64,000 nucleotides of DNA from Nocardioides mangrovi (GTDB lineage Bacteria; Actinomycetota; Actinomycetes; Propionibacteriales; Nocardioidaceae), in the NCBI RefSeq assembly GCF_020073815.1, contig NZ_JAIQZJ010000011.1, positions 62,001 through 126,000 on the forward strand, given 5' to 3'. A program made the position numbers and the translations under genes. Under the pieces are notes generated by a model. It had not been told where the DNA came from. It did not search any database and saw only the letters and a list, made by a program, of their open reading frames with translations. Below are positions 46,113 through 53,142 of this stretch, piece after piece (the stretch's first letter is position 1; every line of letters starts with the position of its first letter).

Positions 46113-47327
46113 ATGACTGCGCCGAAGCCCGAGACCCTGCTCATCACGCTGACCGGCAAGGACCGCCCCGGCGTGACCTCCTCGGTCTTCACCGCGCTCT
46201 CCGGGGTCGGCGTCCAGGTGCTCGACATCGAGCAGATCGTGCTGCGCGGCCGCCTCATCCTCGGCGTGCTCGTCACCGCGCCGCGCAACGCCGCGAAGCT
46301 GCGCTCCGCCGTCGAGGACACCGCCGGCGCTCTCGGCATGAGCGTCGACGTCGACGCGGGCGTCGGCGACAACCGCTCACGGGGCACCGGTCGCTCCCAC
46401 GTCACCGTCATCGGCAGCCCGCTCCGGGCCGCGGCCATGGCCGCCGTCGCCGGCCGGATCGCCGACGCCGGCGCCAACATCGACCGGATCGAGCGGATGG
46501 CGCGCTACCCGGTCACCGCCATCGACCTGCACGTCTCCGGCGTCGAGACCGCCGCCCTGCGGACCGTCCTGGCCGCGGAGGCCGCCGAGCACGGCGTGGA
46601 CATCGCGGTGCAGCCGGCGAGCCTGATGCGCCGCGGCACCCGCCTGATCGTCATGGACGTCGACTCCACGCTGATCCAGGGCGAGGTGATCGAGATGCTC
46701 GCCGCCCACGCCGGCTGCGAGGCCGAGGTCGCCGCCGTGACCGAGGCCGCCATGCGCGGCGAGCTCGACTTCGAGGAGTCGCTGCGCTCCCGGGTGGCGC
46801 TGCTCGCCGGGGTGCCCGTGACCGCGCTGGACGAGGTGTACGACGCGATCGTGCTCGCGCCGGGCGCTCGCACCATGGTGCGCACCCTGCGCCGCCTGGG
46901 CTACCGCTTCGCGATCGTCTCGGGCGGCTTCAGCCAGATCACCGACCGGCTGGCCGAGGACCTCGGCATCCACTTCGCCCGCGCCAACGAGCTCGAGATC
47001 GCCGACGGCCGGCTCACCGGCGGCATCGTCGGCCCGGTGGTCGACCGGGCGGGCAAGGCCGCCGCGCTGCGGGAGTTCGCCGACTCCATCGGCGTGCCGC
47101 TGGCCGCCACGATCGCCATCGGCGACGGCGCCAACGACCTCGACATGCTCAACGCCGCGGGCCTCGGCATCGCCTACAACGCCAAGCCGCTGGTCCGCGA
47201 CGCCGCCGACACCTCGGTCAACGTGCCCTACCTCGACACGATCATGTACCTCCTCGGCATCTCCCGCGAGGAGGTCGAGGCCGCCGACGCCGAGGCCGGC
47301 ATCGTCACCCCCGCGCCGCCGGTCTGA
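46113..47327 (+). CDS. serB: Phosphoserine phosphatase with ACT domains
   Basis: This 404-residue protein has two N-terminal ACT-like domains (LLITLTGKDRPGVTSSVF... and HVTVIGSPLRAAAMAAV...) that may sense serine. A HAD phosphatase domain follows: catalytic DVDSTLIQGE near residue 185, IVSGGF, and IGDGANDLDML near 350. It catalyses the last step of serine synthesis. The ATG at 46113 begins directly at the first ACT domain. The gene ends 30 bases before the convergent sixA gene, with one family B repeat in between. Confidence 0.93.
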   Translation: MTAPKPETLLITLTGKDRPGVTSSVFTALSGVGVQVLDIEQIVLRGRLILGVLVTAPRNAAKLRSAVEDTAGALGMSVDVDAGVGDNRSRGTGRSHVTVIGSPLRAAAMAAVAGRIADAGANIDRIERMARYPVTAIDLHVSGVETAALRTVLAAEAAEHGVDIAVQPASLMRRGTRLIVMDVDSTLIQGEVIEMLAAHAGCEAEVAAVTEAAMRGELDFEESLRSRVALLAGVPVTALDEVYDAIVLAPGARTMVRTLRRLGYRFAIVSGGFSQITDRLAEDLGIHFARANELEIADGRLTGGIVGPVVDRAGKAAALREFADSIGVPLAATIAIGDGANDLDMLNAAGLGIAYNAKPLVRDAADTSVNVPYLDTIMYLLGISREEVEAADAEAGIVTPAPPV

Positions 47328-47341
47328 GCCGGTGCGGGATT

Positions 47342-47351
47342 CCTGAGAAGT
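47342..47351. repeat. Repeat family B, locus 3 (single copy)
   Basis: CCTGAGAAGT lies in the 29-base gap between the convergent ends of serB and sixA. It matches the core of the repeats at 10616, 10636, 28502 (inverted) and 28542. It lacks the CGTTGCRACG extension. One decamer alone could occur by chance, and the shared location type is what makes it notable. Confidence 0.55.
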
Positions 47352-47356
47352 CCGCC

Positions 47357-47860
47357 TCAGCCGCGACCGACGTACGACGCGACCAGGTCGGCCGAGCCGG
47401 TGGTCAGGTCGGCCCAGGCGCCGTCGTACCCGAAGACCGCGAGGGCACTGGTCGGGAAGTCGCCCTCGAGGGCGTCGCCGGCCCCCGAGGGGCCGTCGCC
47501 GGAGTCGAGCAGCTGCGCGAGGTAGGCCATGGTCGGGTTGTGGCCGATGACGAGCAGCGAGTCGACCTCGTCGGGCACGAGCCGGATCAGGTCGATGGCG
47601 GTCTCCGGCCCCGCGGCGTAGAGCCCCCGGTCGAAGTCGGGCTCCAGGGTCCACGAGGCCCCGCCGGCCAGTGAGGCCCAGGTCTCGCGGGTGCGGAGCG
47701 CGGCGGAGACCAGCGCGTGGTCGGGCACGAAGCCGGTGTTGGCCAGCCAGGCCCCGGCGTCGGCGGCGTCGCGGAGGCCGCGGTCGGCGAGCGGCCGCTC
47801 GAAGTCGGTCGGGCCGTCCTGCTCCGCCTTGGAGTGCCGCATCACGACCAGTCGGCCCAC
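47357..47860 (-). CDS. sixA: SixA-type phosphohistidine phosphatase
   Basis: This 167-residue histidine phosphatase (phosphoglycerate-mutase fold) has the catalytic RHSKAE near the N-terminus (VGRLVVMRHSKAEQDGP), SAALRTRETW and the second His in LLVIGHNPTM. SixA dephosphorylates phosphohistidine on His-containing phosphotransfer proteins; the bacterial target here is unknown. The GTG at 47860 has GGGAG nine bases upstream and lies 4 bases after the fabI stop, so it is the last gene of the fabG-fabI-sixA operon. Confidence 0.88.
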   Translation of the reverse strand: MGRLVVMRHSKAEQDGPTDFERPLADRGLRDAADAGAWLANTGFVPDHALVSAALRTRETWASLAGGASWTLEPDFDRGLYAAGPETAIDLIRLVPDEVDSLLVIGHNPTMAYLAQLLDSGDGPSGAGDALEGDFPTSALAVFGYDGAWADLTTGSADLVASYVGRG

Positions 47861-47864
47861 CGCG

Positions 47865-48635
47865 TCACGCTCCCATCGCGTGGAAGCCGCCGTCCACGTG
47901 CACGATCTCGCCGCTGGTCGCCGGGAAGAAGTCCGAGAGCAACGCACAGACCGCCTTCGCGGTCGGCTCCTGGTCGGTGTTGTCCCAGCCGAGCGGCGCG
48001 CGGGTGCTCCACATCGCCTCGAGGTCCTCGAAGCCCGGGATCGCCTTCGCCGCGAGCGTCTTCAGCGGACCGGCGGAGACCAGGTTGACCCGGATGCCGT
48101 CCGGGCCGAGGTCGCGGGCCAGGTAGCGCGAGGTCGACTCCAGACCCGCCTTGGCGACGCCCATCCAGTCGTACGCCGGCCAGGCGACGGTCGCGTCGAA
48201 GGTCAGCCCGACCACGGAACCGCCGTCCGCCATCAGCGGCTTGCAGGCGAGCGCCAGCGACTTCAGCGAGTAGGCCGAGACGTGCACCGCCTGCGCCACG
48301 TCGTCCCACGGTCCGGTGAGGAACTTGCCGCCGAGCAGCGTCTCCGGGTTGCCGTAGGCGATCGAGTGCACCACGCCGTCGAGGCCGTCGACGTGCTCGC
48401 GCACCTGCGCCTCCAGCCCCGCCAGGTGGTCGGGGTCGGTCACGTCGAGCTCGAGCACCGGCGGCTCGACGGGGAGCCGCTTGGCGATCCGCCGGGTGAT
48501 CCCGAGCGCCCGCCCGAAGTTGGAGATGAGCACCGTCGCGCCCTGCTCCTGCGCGACCTTCGCGGTCGCGAACCCGATGGAGCTGTCCATCGTCACGCCC
48601 GCGACCAGGATCCGCTTGCCGTCCAAGATGCCCAT
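47865..48635 (-). CDS. fabI: Enoyl-[acyl-carrier-protein] reductase
   Basis: This 256-residue FabI/InhA-type enoyl reductase performs the last reduction in each fatty-acid elongation cycle. It has GVTMDSSIGFATA (NAD-binding), LVSAGPLKTLAAKAI and the Y-x6-K catalytic pair in AYDWMGVAKAG. The ATG at 48635 (MGILDGKRILVAG) is one base from the fabG stop, a tight operon like the mycobacterial fabG1-inhA arrangement. It is a likely target-type enzyme for InhA/FabI inhibitors. Confidence 0.94.
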   Translation of the reverse strand: MGILDGKRILVAGVTMDSSIGFATAKVAQEQGATVLISNFGRALGITRRIAKRLPVEPPVLELDVTDPDHLAGLEAQVREHVDGLDGVVHSIAYGNPETLLGGKFLTGPWDDVAQAVHVSAYSLKSLALACKPLMADGGSVVGLTFDATVAWPAYDWMGVAKAGLESTSRYLARDLGPDGIRVNLVSAGPLKTLAAKAIPGFEDLEAMWSTRAPLGWDNTDQEPTAKAVCALLSDFFPATSGEIVHVDGGFHAMGA

Positions 48636-48636
48636 G

Positions 48637-49356
48637 TCAGTGCCCCATTCCGAGTCCACCGTCGACCGGGATGACCGCCCCGGTGACGTACGCCGCGCCG
48701 GGGCCGGTCAGCCACAGCACCGTCTCCGCGATCTCCTCGACCGCGCCGTAGCGGCCGAGCGGCACCTGCGCCTTGATCGCGGCCTTCTGCTCGTCGGTGA
48801 GCACGCCCGTCATGTCGGTCTCGATGAAGCCGGGAGCGACGACGTTCGCCGTGATCGAGCGCGAGCCGAGCTCCCGCGCGATCGAGCGCGCCATGCCGAC
48901 CAGCCCGGACTTCGAGGCCGCGTAGTTGACCTGGCCGGCCGAGCCCAGCAGGCCCACCACCGAGGAGATGAAGACGATCCGCCCGCGCTTGAGCCGCAGC
49001 ATCCCCTTGGACGCCCGCTTGGCCAGCCGGAACGAGCCGGTGAGGTTGGTGTCGATGACCGACGACCAGTCGTCGTCCGACATCCGCAGGAGCAGCGTGT
49101 CGGCGGTGATGCCCGCGTTGGCGATCAGCACCTCGACCGGGCCGTGGGCCTCCTCGATCGTCGCGAAGGCGGCCTCGACCTGCTCCGGGTCGGTCACGTC
49201 GCACCGCACGTCGAGGGCCCCGTCGGGGGCGCCGCCGCTGCGCGTGGTCACCGCGACCTTGTCGCCCCGGGCGACGAACGCCTCGGCGATCGCGCGGCCG
49301 ATGCCGCGGTTGCCGCCGGTCACGAGGACCGACCTGGGCTCCTGTGGTTCGCTCAC
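48637..49356 (-). CDS. fabG: 3-oxoacyl-[acyl-carrier-protein] reductase
   Basis: This 239-residue SDR has TGGNRGIG, NAGIT, the catalytic Ser in FISSVVG and YAASK. The C-terminus PVDGGLGMGH is canonical for FabG. It reduces 3-oxoacyl-ACP in type II fatty-acid synthesis. It begins with GTG at 49356 and is the first gene of the operon with fabI and sixA. The promoter should lie in the 60 bases before the convergent or adjacent dodecin stop. Confidence 0.93.
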   Translation of the reverse strand: MSEPQEPRSVLVTGGNRGIGRAIAEAFVARGDKVAVTTRSGGAPDGALDVRCDVTDPEQVEAAFATIEEAHGPVEVLIANAGITADTLLLRMSDDDWSSVIDTNLTGSFRLAKRASKGMLRLKRGRIVFISSVVGLLGSAGQVNYAASKSGLVGMARSIARELGSRSITANVVAPGFIETDMTGVLTDEQKAAIKAQVPLGRYGAVEEIAETVLWLTGPGAAYVTGAVIPVDGGLGMGH

Positions 49357-49416
49357 GCCGCGACGCTATCGACTACCGGCGGGTACGCCGAAAGCGGTCC
49401 GGATCCCTACCGAGAA

Positions 49417-49629
49417 TCAGTCGTCCTCGAGCCGGAAGCCCACCTTCATGCCCACCTGGAAGTGCTCGACCTGGCCGTCCTTGATCTGGCCGCGGACCTG
49501 GGTCACCTCGAACCAGTCGAGGTGTCGCAGGGTCTTGCCGGCGCGCTCGATGGCGTTGCGGACGGCCTCGTCGATGCCCTCCGGGGAGGTGCCGACGATC
49601 TCGGTGACTCGGTAGGTGCGGTTCGTCAT
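49417..49629 (-). CDS. Dodecin (flavin-storage protein)
   Basis: This 70-residue dodecin has the family pattern MTNRTYRVTEIVGTSPEGIDEAVRNAIERAGKTLRHLDWFEVTQVRGQI, with the flavin-stacking Trp at 39 and the Gln/Arg residues typical of flavin-binding sites. It assembles into a dodecamer and buffers FMN/FAD or coenzyme A in the cytoplasm. It is separated from fabG by 60 bases and divergent from the DUF3099 gene. Confidence 0.94.
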   Translation of the reverse strand: MTNRTYRVTEIVGTSPEGIDEAVRNAIERAGKTLRHLDWFEVTQVRGQIKDGQVEHFQVGMKVGFRLEDD

Positions 49630-49694
49630 GGCCCGAGACTAGTCCCGCCCCGGCCTCGCCTTGGGGGACCGGCGTCCCGACGTAAGATGGACCA

Positions 49695-50045
49695 ATGGCC
49701 AAGCAGCGGCACCAGGAGCCGGTCCGCATCACCACGGCCGCCTCCAACCGTGCCGACGACATCCGCACGCGGCAGCGTCGCTACCTCTTCTCGATGAGCC
49801 TGCGCACCGTCTGCTTCGTGGGCGCGATCGTGGCCGCGCTCAACGGCATCGCCTGGCTGTGGCCGATCCTGATCGCCGCGGCGCTGATCCTCCCGTACAT
49901 CGCCGTGGTGATGGCCAACGCCGTCGCCAAGAGCGACGCGGTCGACCTCCCACCCGGCGCTTTCAACGCTCGCGAGCTCGGCGGGCAGCCGAATCCGTGG
50001 TCGACCGGTGCGGACCGGCACGAGTCCGGTGGCGCGCGTCCTTGA
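49695..50045 (+). CDS. DUF3099 membrane protein
   Basis: This 116-residue actinobacterial DUF3099 protein has a short basic cytoplasmic N-terminus (MAKQRHQEPVRITTAASNRADDIRTRQRRY) and two helices (LFSMSLRTVCFVGAIVAALNGIAWLWP and LIAAALILPYIAVVMANAVA). A proline-rich C-terminus completes it. Its function is unknown. It lies beside moaA and SURF1 genes, an order I recall in other actinobacteria. The ATG at 49695 is the first codon. Confidence 0.9.
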   Translation: MAKQRHQEPVRITTAASNRADDIRTRQRRYLFSMSLRTVCFVGAIVAALNGIAWLWPILIAAALILPYIAVVMANAVAKSDAVDLPPGAFNARELGGQPNPWSTGADRHESGGARP

Positions 50046-50169
50046 CTTCGGGACGCGTGATGACAGAATCGCCGCGCGAGCCGGGTCTCCCCCGTCTCGG
50101 TTCGCAGCGGTGCCGGACGGCTTCCCCCGTGGTCGTCTGGCACCGTTCCCATTTCCGGAAGGTGCAGCC

Positions 50170-50355
50170 GTGACCGACGTGTGCTCCGCGAAGGGCTGCC
50201 AGGCGCCCGCCGCCTGGGAGCTCCAGTGGAACAACCCGAAGCTGCACACCCCCGACCGTCGCAAGATCTGGCTGGCGTGCGACGACCACCGGCAGTCGCT
50301 GTCGGACTTCCTCGGAGCGCGGGGCTTCCTGAAGGACGTCGTCAGCCACCGATAG
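50170..50355 (+). CDS. Small putative zinc-binding protein (61 residues)
   Basis: This 61-residue protein has Cys5, Cys10, Cys37 and His40 in the pattern VCSAKGC...LACDDH, which could bind one zinc. It begins VTDVCSAKGCQAPAAWELQW. The GTG at 50170 follows GGAAGG seven bases upstream, which decides the start. It is probably co-transcribed with the DUF3099 gene. Its last 14 bases overlap the convergent moaA gene. I recognise no named family. Confidence 0.7.
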   Translation: MTDVCSAKGCQAPAAWELQWNNPKLHTPDRRKIWLACDDHRQSLSDFLGARGFLKDVVSHR

Positions 50356-51334
50356 CCGACATCGGCCGGTCCGGCTGCAGGAAGGTCGGGTCGTCGATCC
50401 CGTGGCCGGCGCGCTTGCCGGCCATCGCGGTCACCCACCGGTCGGCGATCTCCTCGTCGGAGGCCCCGCCGCGCAGCGCGGCCCGCAGGTCGGACTCCTC
50501 GCGCGCGAAGAGGCAGTTGCGGATCTGGCCGTCGGCGGTCAGCCGCACGCGGTCGCAGTCGCCGCAGAAGGGACGCGTCACGGACGCGATCACGCCCACG
50601 GTCGCCGGGCCGCCGTCGACCAGGAAGAGCTCGGCCGGGGCGCTCCCCCGCGGCTCGTCGGCGGGCTTGAGCACGAACTCCGACTCCAGCGCGGTGAAGA
50701 TCTCGTCCGCGGTCACCATGCCGTCGCGGGACCAGCCGTGCTGGGCGTCGAGCGGCATCTGCTCGATGAACCGCAGCTCGTAGCCCTCACCGATCGCCCA
50801 GCGCAGGAGCTCGGGCGCCTGGTCGTCGTTGATGCCCCGCATCAGGACGGCGTTGACCTTGACCGGGCCCAGCCCGGCGTCGCGGGCGGCCGCGAGTCCG
50901 GCGAGGACGTCCGGCAGCCGGTCACGTCGGGTGATCGCGGCGAAGGACTCGGGCCGGATGCTGTCCAGGCTCACGTTGACCCGGTCGAGCCCGGCCTCCG
51001 CGAGGGCGGTCGCCGTGCGCGCCAGGCCGAGCGCGTTGGTGGTCAGCGAGGTCTCGACGCCGAGGGCGTGCGTACGCCGGACGATGTCGACGAGGCCGCG
51101 CCGGACGAGCGGCTCACCACCGGTGAAGCGGACCTCCTCGACACCGAGCAGCTCGACACCGACCCGGACCAGGCGGACCACCTCGTCGTCGGTGAGCACC
51201 GAGTCGTCCGGCAGCCAGTCGAGGCCCTCGGCGGGCATGCAGTAGCTGCACCGCAGGTTGCACCGGTCCGTCAGCGAGACGCGCAGATCGGTCGCGACGC
51301 GGCCGTAACGGTCCTCGAGCCTTCTCCGGTGCAC
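50342..51334 (-). CDS. moaA: GTP 3',8-cyclase, molybdenum cofactor synthesis
   Basis: This 330-residue radical-SAM protein has the first iron-sulfur cluster Cys25, Cys29 and Cys32 (CNLRCSYC) and the second cluster motif FCGDCDRVRLTADGQIRNCLF near the C-terminus. It ends with the required GG (SAIGG*). It converts GTP to the cyclised precursor of molybdopterin. The GTG at 51334 begins MHRRRLEDRYGRVATDLRVSLT. No other moa or moe genes are nearby. The 3' end overlaps the small zinc-protein gene by 14 bases. Confidence 0.94.
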   Translation of the reverse strand: MHRRRLEDRYGRVATDLRVSLTDRCNLRCSYCMPAEGLDWLPDDSVLTDDEVVRLVRVGVELLGVEEVRFTGGEPLVRRGLVDIVRRTHALGVETSLTTNALGLARTATALAEAGLDRVNVSLDSIRPESFAAITRRDRLPDVLAGLAAARDAGLGPVKVNAVLMRGINDDQAPELLRWAIGEGYELRFIEQMPLDAQHGWSRDGMVTADEIFTALESEFVLKPADEPRGSAPAELFLVDGGPATVGVIASVTRPFCGDCDRVRLTADGQIRNCLFAREESDLRAALRGGASDEEIADRWVTAMAGKRAGHGIDDPTFLQPDRPMSAIGG

Positions 51335-51541
51335 CCCGCCAGTCTAGGCACGTCCTCCCGACGATTACCGTGGACAAGTGGCCACCACCGAGCGTCCGCC
51401 GTGCGTCCCGCACCCCGGGCACGCACCTCGCTTCGTTGGCGTCGCTCGTCAGACAGCCCGGTATGCCGTCGCGCCGCCGCCTTGCGATGCACGCACCCGG
51501 AGCACGGGCCGCCTCCGGCCGACACCCGGCGGTGACCACTG

Positions 51542-52501
51542 ATGCAGTCGTGGCGCTTCCTCCTCAGCCGGCGCTGGCTGCTCTTCGCGGTCGTCGTCGC
51601 GGTGCTCTGCTACGCCGCGTGGTGGCTGGGCGAGTGGCAGTTCGGCCGCCTGGCCGACCGCAAGGAGAGCAACGCGATCGTCCGTGCCAACGAGACGAAG
51701 GACCCCACGCCCGTCGCCGACGTGCTCGCGCCCGGGCGTCCGGTCTCCGAGGACGACGAGTGGCGCCGGGTCACGGCGACCGGGACGTACGACGCCGACA
51801 ACACCGTGATCGTGCGCTACCGCACCCGCGACGGGTCGTCGGGCGTCGATGCGGTCGTCCCGCTCGTCACCGACAGCGGCACCAGCCTGCTGGTCGACCG
51901 CGGCTGGATGGCCACCGACAACCAGGGCACCTCCCCCGACGACGTCCCGGAGCCGCCCACGGGCGAGGTGACGGTCGAGGGCTGGGTGCGTGCCGACGCG
52001 ACCGACAGCAGCAGCGTCGAGGACCACTCGACCCGGGCGATCTCCAGCAGCGACATCGGCCCGGCGATCGACCAGCAGGTCTACGGCGGCTTCGTCGAGC
52101 TCGACACCGAGGACGGCGCGCCCGCCGACGGACTCCTCCCGGTCGAGCTGCCCGAGCTCGACAACGGCCCGCACTTCTTCTACGGCCTGCAGTGGTGGTT
52201 CTTCGGCGTCCTCGCGTTCTTCGGCTTCTTCTACCTCGCCTACGACGAGCGACGCGGCCAGCGCCGGGGCGACGAGCCCCAGCGCGAGAAGGTGGTCGCC
52301 GAGCGCAAGCGGCGCCGCGCCGAGAAGGACGCGAAGAAGCGCGCGGTCAAGGAGGCCTACCAGCGGGCGTACGCCGCGGAGCGGGCTCAGAGGGCGCGCA
52401 GCATGCCGCCGTCGACCGGGACCATCGCGCCCGAGACGAAGGACGACGCCGGCGAGAGCAGGAACGCCGCCACCCGGCCGAACTCCTCCGGCACGCCGTA
52501 G
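51542..52501 (+). CDS. SURF1-family cytochrome oxidase assembly protein
   Basis: This 319-residue SURF1 protein has an N-terminal helix (RWLLFAVVVAVLCYAAWWLGEWQFGRL, with the WLGxWQ signature), the extracellular domain with GTYDADNTVIVRYR and LLVDRGWM, and a second helix near residue 215 (FFYGLQWWFFGVLAFFGFFYLAY). It helps assemble haem-copper oxidases. After the second helix comes a basic coiled tail. Its last 38 codons lie antisense to the end of the neighbouring SDR gene (115-bp overlap). The 207 bases before it (51335-51541) hold no gene I can support. Confidence 0.85.
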   Translation: MQSWRFLLSRRWLLFAVVVAVLCYAAWWLGEWQFGRLADRKESNAIVRANETKDPTPVADVLAPGRPVSEDDEWRRVTATGTYDADNTVIVRYRTRDGSSGVDAVVPLVTDSGTSLLVDRGWMATDNQGTSPDDVPEPPTGEVTVEGWVRADATDSSSVEDHSTRAISSSDIGPAIDQQVYGGFVELDTEDGAPADGLLPVELPELDNGPHFFYGLQWWFFGVLAFFGFFYLAYDERRGQRRGDEPQREKVVAERKRRRAEKDAKKRAVKEAYQRAYAAERAQRARSMPPSTGTIAPETKDDAGESRNAATRPNSSGTP

Positions 52502-53142
52502 CGGCGCAGCGGGATCGTCCGGATCGCGGCCGCCCGCGCCGCGTCGGCGTCCCCGCTCGCGGCGTCGAGCTCGGCCACGCGCTCGGTGCCGACCCGGCCC
52601 GGCAGCAGGCCGTTGACCCGGACGCCGGCCGGACCGAGCTCGTCGGCGAGCTGCTTGGCCACCATGCCGAGCCCGGGACGCAGGCCGTTGGAGACCGCCA
52701 TGTCCGACAGCGGCGCCCGGACGCTGCTGGAGAGCACGAAGGCGAGCGCCCCGCCGGGCGGCAGCGCCGGTCCGATGGTCCGGCCGAGCCGGACGGCGCC
52801 CAGGAAGACCGACTCGAACGCGGCGGACCACTGGTCGTCGGTGATCCCCGTGACCGGCCCCTTCGGCGGACCACCGACGCTGACGAGCGCCCCGTCGAGC
52901 CGCCCCCAGCGCTCCTGGGCGGCCGCGACCAGCCGCTCCGGCGTGCCGGGGTCGGCGTTGTCGGCGACCACGAGCTCGACGGCGTCGCCCAGCGCGTCCC
53001 GGGCCTGGGCGAGCGACTCCTCGCTGCGGCCGGACAGCACCACCCGCGCGCCCTCCGCGACGAGGACGTCCACGGTGGCCCGGCCGAGACCCCGCGCCCC
53101 TCCCGTGACGACGAAGACGCGGTCGGTCAGGCCGAGGTCCAT
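52387..53142 (-). CDS. SDR-family protein with atypical active site
   Basis: This 251-residue SDR-fold protein has a normal cofactor motif (TGGARGLGRA) and conserved C-terminus VPVDGGMLRAL. Where YxxxK is expected, the sequence reads DMAVSNGLRPG: Met replaces Tyr and Asn replaces Lys. From memory, a described subgroup of ketoreductase-like SDRs lacks the standard tetrad, so this is not necessarily a pseudogene. Activity is uncertain. The start ATG at 53142 overlaps the end of the upstream ABC exporter by 16 bases. Confidence 0.85.
   Translation of the reverse strand: MDLGLTDRVFVVTGGARGLGRATVDVLVAEGARVVLSGRSEESLAQARDALGDAVELVVADNADPGTPERLVAAAQERWGRLDGALVSVGGPPKGPVTGITDDQWSAAFESVFLGAVRLGRTIGPALPPGGALAFVLSSSVRAPLSDMAVSNGLRPGLGMVAKQLADELGPAGVRVNGLLPGRVGTERVAELDAASGDADAARAAAIRTIPLRRYGVPEEFGRVAAFLLSPASSFVSGAMVPVDGGMLRAL

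Noticed and set aside
51335-51541. Possible gene or tRNA in the moaA/SURF1 gap
   Set aside because: No open frame with protein-like composition and no cloverleaf or anticodon arm could be recognised.
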